From NCBI GenBank assembly GCA_017451665.1, contig JAFTNX010000201.1:1-22769 (forward strand): a stretch of 22,769 nucleotides of DNA. The letters run 5' to 3'. Both the position numbers and the translations under genes were made by a program. Positions 1 through 6,224 of this stretch are shown here, in pieces. Numbering within the stretch: the first letter of the stretch is position 1; the number at the start of each line of letters is the position of its first letter. Origin of the DNA: Oscillospiraceae bacterium. GTDB lineage: Bacteria; Bacillota; Clostridia; Oscillospirales; Ruminococcaceae. The notes below the pieces were generated by a model. The model saw only the letters and a list, made by a program, of their open reading frames with translations. It searched no databases and had not been told where the DNA came from.

Positions 1-31
1 CTACTCTCTTTTAACTGTAATTATATGTAAC

Positions 32-60
32 TTTACATTTTATGGAAAAGGTTTTATAAT
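32..60 (+). promoter_or_regulatory. Sigma-A-type promoter of the anchored extracellular protein gene
   Basis: A TTTACA -35 box (32-37) and a perfect TATAAT -10 box (55-60) are separated by 17 bases. Transcription would start near 67, leaving a leader of about 34 nt that carries the strong AAGGAGG ribosome binding site seven bases before the ATG at 101. Assigned from consensus and spacing only. Confidence 0.7.
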
Positions 61-100
61 TATATTAAGGTGAACGCAACTTTTTTAAGGAGGTAATTAT

Positions 101-943
101 ATGACCAAAAAGAAAAAGCTGAAAATCGCATTGCTGATAGGCATATCTGTTTTTGTGATAATTGCAGTTGTTGTAGCTGTTGTGATTATAATTGACCAGG
201 GAATAATTCCAGGTGAACCTTTTTATCTTACTGATTTAGACCCGTCGGAAGTACAATACATTTCCATTTGGGACCCGGGATATTATGGCAATACAAAAGC
301 AAAAATCACAGACGAAGAAGCAATAGAAAGAATAATAAATAATTTCAACAGCGTAAAAGTTCAACGAAAAGAGAATTACAATTGGGATGACGGTATTACA
401 CCACCCCATTATGAAATAACTATTTATTTAAAAGATGAAAGCAAAGAAATAATCGAATATTCCTCTGACCTTACTCATGGGATAAATGACGTAGAATACA
501 AATATCATTATGATATTCTTGAAGGAGAAGTTGATTGTGAATATCTTTACTCTTTTCTTCACGAAGCAAGATTAAATGAATTAAGAGAGAAAAAAGAAGA
601 ACTGATAAATGGTTATGAATCTTGTCACATTCAATTTATGGAAATAATCGACGCTGAGAGTAACACTCTTGCACGCCTCGGATACGAAGATAGATACACT
701 CTCAGTACATCTTTAGAAGATATAACCGTATCTGTCAAAGACGAAAATAATGAAACTAACACACCATACAAATACATACTTCTAGTTCATTATACCGACG
801 GAAGTGTTGAAGAACTCATTATTAACGATAGTAATGATATAAAATCCCCGTTTTACACTTATACAGTTCATCGTGGTGCTATCGACCTTGCACTCATTGA
901 ATCCATGATAGAAAAATACCGAAACAGCGACATTTTAGAATAA
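101..943 (+). CDS. Single-pass membrane-anchored extracellular protein of unknown function
   Basis: This 280-residue protein starts with a lysine-rich stretch (residues 3-8) and a very hydrophobic Ile/Val helix at about 9-31, giving an uncleaved N-in signal anchor. No lipobox cysteine is visible. The remaining ~250 residues are hydrophilic, rich in Glu, Asp and Tyr, and should lie outside the cell. Two similar halves seem possible: each has a strand ending in a phrase like YLKDESKEIIEYSSD or VHYTDGSVEELIINDS, followed by a basic loop and a helix. That resembles a duplicated small alpha/beta domain but is not proven. The start is fixed by AAGGAGG seven bases upstream. The gene has its own promoter and no obvious terminator before the next gene. 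I do not recognise the family. Confidence 0.8.
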   Translation: MTKKKKLKIALLIGISVFVIIAVVVAVVIIIDQGIIPGEPFYLTDLDPSEVQYISIWDPGYYGNTKAKITDEEAIERIINNFNSVKVQRKENYNWDDGITPPHYEITIYLKDESKEIIEYSSDLTHGINDVEYKYHYDILEGEVDCEYLYSFLHEARLNELREKKEELINGYESCHIQFMEIIDAESNTLARLGYEDRYTLSTSLEDITVSVKDENNETNTPYKYILLVHYTDGSVEELIINDSNDIKSPFYTYTVHRGAIDLALIESMIEKYRNSDILE

Positions 944-989
944 ATTTATGTGAAAACGATACCTCAAAATCTATTTACATTTAATTTAC

Positions 990-1018
990 TTTACAAAATA
1001 AAAAGTTTGTTGTATAAT
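990..1018 (+). promoter_or_regulatory. Sigma-A-type promoter of the small membrane protein gene
   Basis: TTTACA (990-995) and TATAAT (1013-1018) are separated by 17 bases. Just upstream, TTTACA (974-979) and TTTACT (985-990) lie 11 bases apart start to start and touch the -35 box. This geometry resembles a Pho box and recurs at the Na/Pi transporter promoter in this window. The promoter is well supported; the Pho-box reading is tentative because the DNA is AT-rich. Confidence 0.75.
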
Positions 1019-1053
1019 ATTCTTGTAAAATTAAATTTTAGGAGGTATTCGTC

Positions 1054-1290
1054 ATGGATTTGAAAAAAATTTTTCCGTTCAGCTACAAGGTAACAGATGA
1101 CCCTAAGACACTTGTAATCGCTATCGCAATTTACGTTATCGTTTCAATTGTTCTTGGTGTTCTTCTCGGTATCGTTGGCTCAATCAAGATTCTTGGTCTT
1201 ATCACAGGAATCGTTGGCGCAGTAGTTTGGATTTACTCAATCGTTGGAATTGTTCTTTCAATTCTCGAATTCTTAAACGCTAAGAAGTAA
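1054..1290 (+). CDS. Small two-helix membrane protein, unknown function
   Basis: This 78-residue protein has a short cytosol-like N-terminus (DLKKIFPFSYKVTDD) followed by two hydrophobic helices at about residues 20-42 and 46-73, both rich in Gly, Ile and Val, and a basic C-terminal end (NAKK). The loop between the helices is only a few residues, so it should be a hairpin with both ends on the same side. AGGAGG lies eight bases before the ATG. The gene has a strong promoter directly upstream and a strong terminator directly downstream, so it is monocistronic and probably well expressed. No family is recognised. A regulatory or stress-related membrane peptide is possible but unsupported. Confidence 0.8.
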   Translation: MDLKKIFPFSYKVTDDPKTLVIAIAIYVIVSIVLGVLLGIVGSIKILGLITGIVGAVVWIYSIVGIVLSILEFLNAKK

Positions 1291-1304
1291 TTTACTTAAA
1301 AAGG

Positions 1305-1339
1305 AAATCCCTTTACCATCGTGGTAAAGGGATTTTTTT
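1305..1339. terminator. Intrinsic terminator, probably shared by converging genes
   Basis: A perfect 14-bp stem (1305-1318 with 1322-1335) has a three-base loop and a T run through 1339, which terminates the + strand small membrane protein gene. An A run at 1299-1303 gives a weaker T run on the other strand, so it can also end the - strand kinase gene whose stop is at 1344. Confidence 0.9.
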
Positions 1340-1343
1340 GTTT

Positions 1344-2279
1344 CTAATATTTAAAATCGCTTCCGCCTACAAATTCTCTGATGAGAGCGTTTTTAGGTAA
1401 ATACTCAAGAGGCAAAGCTACCATCACATAAAGGAAACCTAAAATATCCGAGAATTTATCATATTCAGGGTATGTGTCCTTTAAGGCTTCAAGGGCAGGA
1501 ATTACTCTGTCCTTATAAAGTGGCACTTCGTATTCAAAAAATGTGTCAATGTCAAAATGCGCTCTGTGTTTGTATGGCATAATGTAGAGATTTTCGCCAC
1601 GCTCAACACCCTGATACATATCAAGTGTGTCCTCCGGTCGTCTTCCACGCTGAACAATGTCTCTAATCATTCTTCGCATAACTCGGATTTTTGATGGATG
1701 GAGAAGTCCCCCGCTTAAATTCTGAAGTCTTGTTCTTACGCTGACATAAATGCCTGTTGCAAAATCATATGACTTTCCTGTGATTTCAGGATTGAGTGCG
1801 TGAATACCCTCAATGACTACAATCTCATTTTTGCCACGCTTTAATTTGTGACCTGCTTCTCTTTTCTGTTCAACAAAATTAAATTTCGGTACGTCAATTT
1901 CTTCACCGTTTGCAATCTTTTCAAGGTGGTCGTTAAGAAGCGGAATGTCCATTCTCAATGGGCTTTCGTAGTCAATTTTTCCGTCCTCACCCACTGCGTC
2001 AGGGGTGTTTACAATAGGCAGAAAATAGCTGTCCATTGAAAGTGTGTGAGTGCTACAGCCCCACTCGTCAAGAAGTGCTTCAATTCTCATAGCAGAAGTT
2101 GTTTTTCCCGAGCCTGACGGTCCAGACAAAAGAACAATCGGCTTTTCCTTTACGTTTTCACGCAAGGTTTCGGCAATTTCATAAATGTGGTCAGCGTATT
2201 CCTTTTCGGCAGCCTTAACAAGCCCGTCAGAGTCGTTTTTGACCATATAATTCAGTTCGTCTGTTGTAATAATATTCAT
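1344..2279 (-). CDS. Uridine kinase/phosphoribulokinase-family nucleoside kinase
   Basis: This 311-residue P-loop kinase has Walker A GPSGSGKTT at residues 53-61 after a ~45-residue helical extension. Next comes the SMDSYFLP segment (81-88), which matches the uridine-kinase region where an Asp and an aromatic residue sit at the active site. The hydrophobic strand ending in VIEGIHALNP fits the Walker B area, and the RRMIRDIVQRGR segment fits the basic lid. In this family the reaction is ATP-dependent phosphorylation of a (ribo)nucleoside, typically uridine or cytidine for salvage. The substrate here is not provable from sequence. Some clostridial relatives carry an N-terminal TGS domain; this one does not. 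AAGGAG six bases before the ATG supports the start. It follows the beta-CASP gene by 173 bases that hold the inverted-repeat element. Confidence 0.85.
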   Translation of the reverse strand: MNIITTDELNYMVKNDSDGLVKAAEKEYADHIYEIAETLRENVKEKPIVLLSGPSGSGKTTSAMRIEALLDEWGCSTHTLSMDSYFLPIVNTPDAVGEDGKIDYESPLRMDIPLLNDHLEKIANGEEIDVPKFNFVEQKREAGHKLKRGKNEIVVIEGIHALNPEITGKSYDFATGIYVSVRTRLQNLSGGLLHPSKIRVMRRMIRDIVQRGRRPEDTLDMYQGVERGENLYIMPYKHRAHFDIDTFFEYEVPLYKDRVIPALEALKDTYPEYDKFSDILGFLYVMVALPLEYLPKNALIREFVGGSDFKY

Positions 2280-2320
2280 AAAAATCTCCTTATGATTGTG
2301 TTCTTATGTTAAAAATCTGA

Positions 2321-2451
2321 GAACGCAAAAGTGACAGCTTTTCGTTCACTATTTATAATTCCCTCGCAAACTTCAGATTTTGTGGTTTGCGTAAGCAAAT
2401 TCGTGACATTGTCACGAAAACAAAATCTGGAATGAAAGCTTGCTTTCATTC
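2321..2451. repeat. Compound inverted-repeat element with three-way junction
   Basis: The gap between two - strand genes is packed with inverted repeats. A 10-bp stem (2374-2383 with 2420-2429) encloses two hairpins, 2386-2399 (5-bp stem) and 2400-2418 (8-bp stem, 3-base loop), forming a cruciform or three-way junction with almost no unpaired bases. A 22-base inverted repeat follows at 2430-2451. On the other side, 2321-2347 forms a 10-bp stem with one bulge. A third copy of the AAAATCTG arm at 2312-2319 could compete for the junction stem. It abuts the stop codon of the beta-CASP gene. It could be a small non-autonomous mobile element or an RNA processing/termination structure. I cannot name the family. 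Confidence 0.75.
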
Positions 2452-2452
2452 A

Positions 2453-4039
2453 TTATTCCCACTTATCGCATACATCAGTGAGTTTGTCAGCAAGCTTTGC
2501 AAGGTCCTTGTTTGTTCTTCCCTCGCTGTTTTTAATGAGCTTTGTAAGTCTGTCAAGAACAGAGAGAAGTCTTGCGTAAACTGTATTAGGCTTGCTTTCA
2601 CTCTTTCTCACGATAGGTACAGCAACGCCCTCTGTTACAAATTCGCCCTTGATAATGTCAAATTCAGTTCCACTGTATGGCGCATAAGCGTTTATGTTCA
2701 TATCCTTTAAAATCTTTGTAAAGTTGTCAGCAGCCTCAGTTTCACCGTGAACTACAAACACCTTTTTAGGATTGTTGACAGCCTTTGCCCATTCAATAAG
2801 TCCGTCAAGGTCAGCGTGACCTGAAAGCCCCTGCATTTTGGTAATTCTTGCTCTCACCTGAACTTCTTCGCCAAAAAGCTTTACCTTTTTTGCACCTTCA
2901 AGAAGATTTCTGCCCATTGTGTTTGCAGCCTGATAACCAACAAACAAAACAGTGCATTCCTCACGCCACAGGTTGTGCTTTAAGTGGTGCTTAACTCTGC
3001 CTGCCTCACACATACCACTTGCAGAAATAATAATTTTTGGATTTTTATCAAAGTTGATTGCCTTTGACTCGTCGCTTGTAACAGCAAGATTAAGCCCTTC
3101 AAAGCTGATAGGGTTAATTCCCTGTCTTACAAATTCAATTGCCTCTTCGTCAAAACAGCTTTCCTTGTTTCTGTTAAAAATACTTGTAGCTTCAATAGCA
3201 AGCGGGCTATCCACATACACCTTAAAATCGGCATTTGTTTTTACAAGTCCCTTTTCCTTGATAATTCTGAGGAAATACAAAAGCTCCTGAGTTCTTCCTA
3301 CTGCAAATGACGGGATAACAAGAGTTCCACCCTTTGCAAAAGTTTCTTCAATAATCTTTGCAAAAACAGTTACATAATCAGGTGGTGTATCGTGCTGTCT
3401 GTCGCCATAGGTTGACTCCATAACAACATAATCAGCCTCGCTGACGTAGGTAGGGTCTCTTAAGAGTGGCTGGTCAAGGTTTCCGATGTCGCCCGAAAAC
3501 AGCAGTTTTCTTGTTTCGTTATTTTCAGTAAGCCACACCTCAATACTTGCAGAGCCGAGAAGATGTCCTGCGTCAACAAAACGGATTTTTACCCCTTCAA
3601 AAAGCTCAATCTCTTCATTATATTTATGAGGAACAAACTGTGCTATTGCCCCCTCAGCGTCCTTCATTGTATAAAGTGGAACGTACTCAGGCTTTCCGGA
3701 ACGCTTGCCCTTACGGTTACGCCACTCAGCTTCAAATTCCTGAATGTGAGCAGAGTCTCTGAGCATTGTTGAACAAAGATTGCAGGTTGCCTCTGTTGCG
3801 TGGATTTCCCCCTGAAAACCACCTGCATACAAAAACGGCAGAAGTCCCGAATGGTCAATATGTGCGTGAGTCAAAAGCACAGCGTCAATCATTGACGGAG
3901 CGCACGGAATTTTTGCATTTTCATACATATCCCTGCCCTGTTCCATACCAAAATCCACAAGAATTCTCTTGTCATTGACCTCAATATAAGTACAGCTTCC
4001 TGTTACCTCGTGACAAGCACCTATAAAAACAAGTTTCAT
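2453..4039 (-). CDS. Beta-CASP metallo-beta-lactamase-fold hydrolase (RNA-processing type)
   Basis: This 528-residue protein carries the full metallo-beta-lactamase metal set: HAHIDH at residues 58-63, His160 in DAGHLLGSASIEV, and Asp185 in SGDIG. It also has the beta-CASP insert (ESTYGDRQHD at 209-218, ASGMCEAGRVKHH at 341-353) and the C-terminal RMMBL part with GLSGHADL (406-412) and VVHGE (430-434). This order is typical of bacterial relatives of CPSF-73/Ysh1 that act as zinc-dependent RNases, so an RNA nuclease role in the cytoplasm is likely. An upstream in-frame ATG (4063) is rejected because it lies at the predicted transcription start, whereas the ATG at 4039 has AAAGGA nine bases upstream. 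The gene has its own promoter. Substrate and physiological role are not visible. Confidence 0.9.
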   Translation of the reverse strand: MKLVFIGACHEVTGSCTYIEVNDKRILVDFGMEQGRDMYENAKIPCAPSMIDAVLLTHAHIDHSGLLPFLYAGGFQGEIHATEATCNLCSTMLRDSAHIQEFEAEWRNRKGKRSGKPEYVPLYTMKDAEGAIAQFVPHKYNEEIELFEGVKIRFVDAGHLLGSASIEVWLTENNETRKLLFSGDIGNLDQPLLRDPTYVSEADYVVMESTYGDRQHDTPPDYVTVFAKIIEETFAKGGTLVIPSFAVGRTQELLYFLRIIKEKGLVKTNADFKVYVDSPLAIEATSIFNRNKESCFDEEAIEFVRQGINPISFEGLNLAVTSDESKAINFDKNPKIIISASGMCEAGRVKHHLKHNLWREECTVLFVGYQAANTMGRNLLEGAKKVKLFGEEVQVRARITKMQGLSGHADLDGLIEWAKAVNNPKKVFVVHGETEAADNFTKILKDMNINAYAPYSGTEFDIIKGEFVTEGVAVPIVRKSESKPNTVYARLLSVLDRLTKLIKNSEGRTNKDLAKLADKLTDVCDKWE

Positions 4040-4071
4040 AAAAGCAAATCCTTTCACATTCATTTTTTAAC

Positions 4072-4100
4072 AGTATATCATTTTATTCAAAAATTTGCAA
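4072..4100 (-). promoter_or_regulatory. Promoter of the beta-CASP gene
   Basis: On the - strand, TTGCAA (4100-4095) and TATACT (4077-4072) are separated by 17 bases. The predicted start near 4065 leaves a short leader of about 26 nt to the chosen ATG at 4039. Confidence 0.65.
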
Positions 4101-4130
4101 GTGGCTTTACACAAATTTGACAAAAATAAC

Positions 4131-4160
4131 AAAAAAGGGGCAATCCATAACGGATTGCCC
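4131..4160 (-). terminator. Intrinsic terminator of the zinc-ribbon membrane protein gene
   Basis: A 9-bp stem (4138-4146 with 4152-4160) with a five-base loop is followed on the - strand by six T residues (complement of 4131-4136). It lies 15 bases after the stop of the zinc-ribbon gene and separates it from the beta-CASP promoter. Confidence 0.9.
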
Positions 4161-4174
4161 TTAAATATCAGAAA

Positions 4175-5998
4175 TTACTTGATTTCGTTGATAATGTAAG
4201 TATCATTTTCTGTGAGGAAGTCTGTAACTACGTTATCATAAACGTCTGTTACTTCATACTTAACATCTTCAGCTGTGAATTCAGCAAGCTTGCCTTCTGT
4301 AACTGTAACGTTTCTGAAATAAGCTACAACGTAGAATGTTCCGTCAACTTCCTTGTCGTCCTGTTCATGAGTACACTGTACTTCATAAATCTTAGCAAAT
4401 CTGTTGATGTCATCCCACCAGTCGCCCTGGTCCTTATTTACGTTATATGTTGTAGTCTTGAGTGTTACTGACTTGATTGACTTAACTTCGCCAAGGTTAT
4501 CAAAATCCCAAGTATACTTGTTAACATATTCGTCAGCCTTAGCCTGTGCCTGTGCATCAAGGATATCCTTGTATGTATCAATTGTTACATCTTCAAGTGT
4601 AGCGTATCTTTCAAGGTCAGCAAAGTTGATTGTGTATGTCTTTTCAGTTGTCTTGAGCTTGTAGCCATTGTCAGCAAAGCTACCGTAAGCATAAGCTGAT
4701 GCTACAAATGTAGTGCCGTCAACAATTTCCATACCCCATGTATCTGTTGAAACGCTTACATTGTCCTTGATGTAGTCAGGTGTATCATCCTTCCATGAAA
4801 TGTTAATGTCAAGGTCAGGAGCGATACCTTCGTATGTAACGTCAATATAATCAAATACTTCTACTTCCTGGAGTTCCTTAAGACCAGAAACTGTAAAGTC
4901 CTTAGTCATATCACTTTCAAAGAGGTAGCATACCTTCTTTTCTTCGTCAACAACGCCCTTATAATCTCTGTCATAATCTGAACCGTCATAGTAGCCCTTA
5001 ACAGTTACTGTGCCACCGTTTGAAAGGTTATATGAGCTTGTTTCAAAATAGAAACCAAAGTTGTTCTTGATGAATTCAGGGCAGTTGTTTGTTGAAATTT
5101 CAGCGTCACCGTCGCCGTCGATACCTTCAAAAGTAACTTCAAGTCCTTCAAAAATATCAATTTCTTCGCCCTTCATAAGTCCACTTACCTTAACTTCAAA
5201 GCTTTCCTTAGTGAGCTTGATGTTATAGTCCTTAAGGTCGTCCTTGTCGTAATCAACAGTAACCTTTACCTTATCGCCATTCTTGAGCTTATCCTTTTCT
5301 TCGTCAAAATCAACTTCAAAAGTGATGCAGTCAAGGAGAGCTTCCTTCATTTCAAGAGCTTCGTCCTCATCCTTAGCCTTTTCAAAAGCATCTACAAGGT
5401 CATCTTCGTCAATTGAAAGGAATTCAGAAGTCTTAAGGTCCTTATATTCTTCCTTGAGGTACTTCTTGAGGTCTTCCATTTTTGCGCCTTCAGCCTTAAC
5501 AACCTTTTCAATATCGCTCATTGAAAGTCCGTAAGCAATTTCAGCCTTTTCTTCAGGTTCGATGCCGTCATAGTCTGCGTATTCGTCAAGGTAGAATGTT
5601 GTGTATTCATCATAAGCAAATGATACAACAGGAACAGCCTGACCTTCAAGACCTTCAAAAGTAACTCTGCAGAGTTCTTCAGGGTCAATCTTTGTCCACT
5701 TTGTAAGGTTAATAATGATTGCAACAATCGCAATAATAAGTGCGAGTACTGCTGCACCTACACCAGCAAGTGGAAGGTACTTCTTGATTTTTTCAGGGTC
5801 CATACCAGCCTGAGTTGCTCCACCTTCGCCGATTGCTTCGTTTACAGCGTTAACAGTTTCTTCTGCCTTAGCTTCCACCACAGGAGCAGCAGCTGCTACT
5901 GCTTCAACGACAGCCTGCTTTGCGCCACATACAGGGCAAAAGCCAGCGTCAGCATTCATCTTAGCGCCACATGAACCACAAAACTTTTCGTTTGCCAT
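4175..5998 (-). CDS. Zinc-ribbon membrane protein with three extracellular repeats
   Basis: This 607-residue protein begins with a cytosolic zinc ribbon (Cys7-x2-Cys10 and Cys21-x2-Cys24). An Ala/Glu-rich linker and one transmembrane helix at about 75-98 follow, then about 500 strongly acidic extracellular residues. The outside part contains a repeated unit: a VTFEG/VTYEG strand, a Thr-rich sheet region and a closing [VF]SGL/FADL phrase. Units lie at about 108-273 (with an acidic helical insert at ~130-225), 277-373 and 375-461. The plan of zinc ribbon, helix and repeated outer domains resembles Firmicutes TcaA/YvbJ-like envelope proteins, but function is unknown. The start at 5998 is preferred over an in-frame ATG at 6004, which would lie only two bases from GGAGG. 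The gene is monocistronic, with its own promoter and terminator. Confidence 0.85.
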   Translation of the reverse strand: MANEKFCGSCGAKMNADAGFCPVCGAKQAVVEAVAAAAPVVEAKAEETVNAVNEAIGEGGATQAGMDPEKIKKYLPLAGVGAAVLALIIAIVAIIINLTKWTKIDPEELCRVTFEGLEGQAVPVVSFAYDEYTTFYLDEYADYDGIEPEEKAEIAYGLSMSDIEKVVKAEGAKMEDLKKYLKEEYKDLKTSEFLSIDEDDLVDAFEKAKDEDEALEMKEALLDCITFEVDFDEEKDKLKNGDKVKVTVDYDKDDLKDYNIKLTKESFEVKVSGLMKGEEIDIFEGLEVTFEGIDGDGDAEISTNNCPEFIKNNFGFYFETSSYNLSNGGTVTVKGYYDGSDYDRDYKGVVDEEKKVCYLFESDMTKDFTVSGLKELQEVEVFDYIDVTYEGIAPDLDINISWKDDTPDYIKDNVSVSTDTWGMEIVDGTTFVASAYAYGSFADNGYKLKTTEKTYTINFADLERYATLEDVTIDTYKDILDAQAQAKADEYVNKYTWDFDNLGEVKSIKSVTLKTTTYNVNKDQGDWWDDINRFAKIYEVQCTHEQDDKEVDGTFYVVAYFRNVTVTEGKLAEFTAEDVKYEVTDVYDNVVTDFLTENDTYIINEIK

Positions 5999-6054
5999 TT
6001 TCATTTCCTCCTTAAAATATACGATACATAAAATATATATTTTTTACACTTTAC

Positions 6055-6083
6055 ATTATACTTAATAACAAATTCAAAGTCAA
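6055..6083 (-). promoter_or_regulatory. Promoter of the zinc-ribbon membrane protein gene
   Basis: On the - strand, TTGACT (6083-6078) and a perfect TATAAT (6060-6055) are separated by 17 bases, about 55 bases upstream of the start codon at 5998. Confidence 0.8.
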
Positions 6084-6171
6084 TTAAAAGCGCCACACAA
6101 TTCACAATTTTCATACGCTTTAACAATTTACAACCCCTAAAATCACCATTTTATTATAATTTCAACAAAAC

Positions 6172-6206
6172 AAAAAAGCGTTCTCCGAAAGTATCGAAAA
6201 ACGCTT
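6172..6206 (-). terminator. Intrinsic terminator of glycogen phosphorylase
   Basis: On the - strand the 31-base segment 6206-6176 folds into a 13-bp stem (two G-U pairs) with a five-base loop and runs into a T tract (complement of 6172-6177). It lies 18 bases after the glgP stop. Confidence 0.9.
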
Positions 6207-6224
6207 GATTTTGCGTAAGATTAT

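Noticed and set aside
2387..2710. Plus-strand reading frame of 107 codons across the inverted-repeat block
   Set aside because: It starts inside the hairpin element, runs antisense through the conserved beta-CASP gene and has no ribosome binding site.
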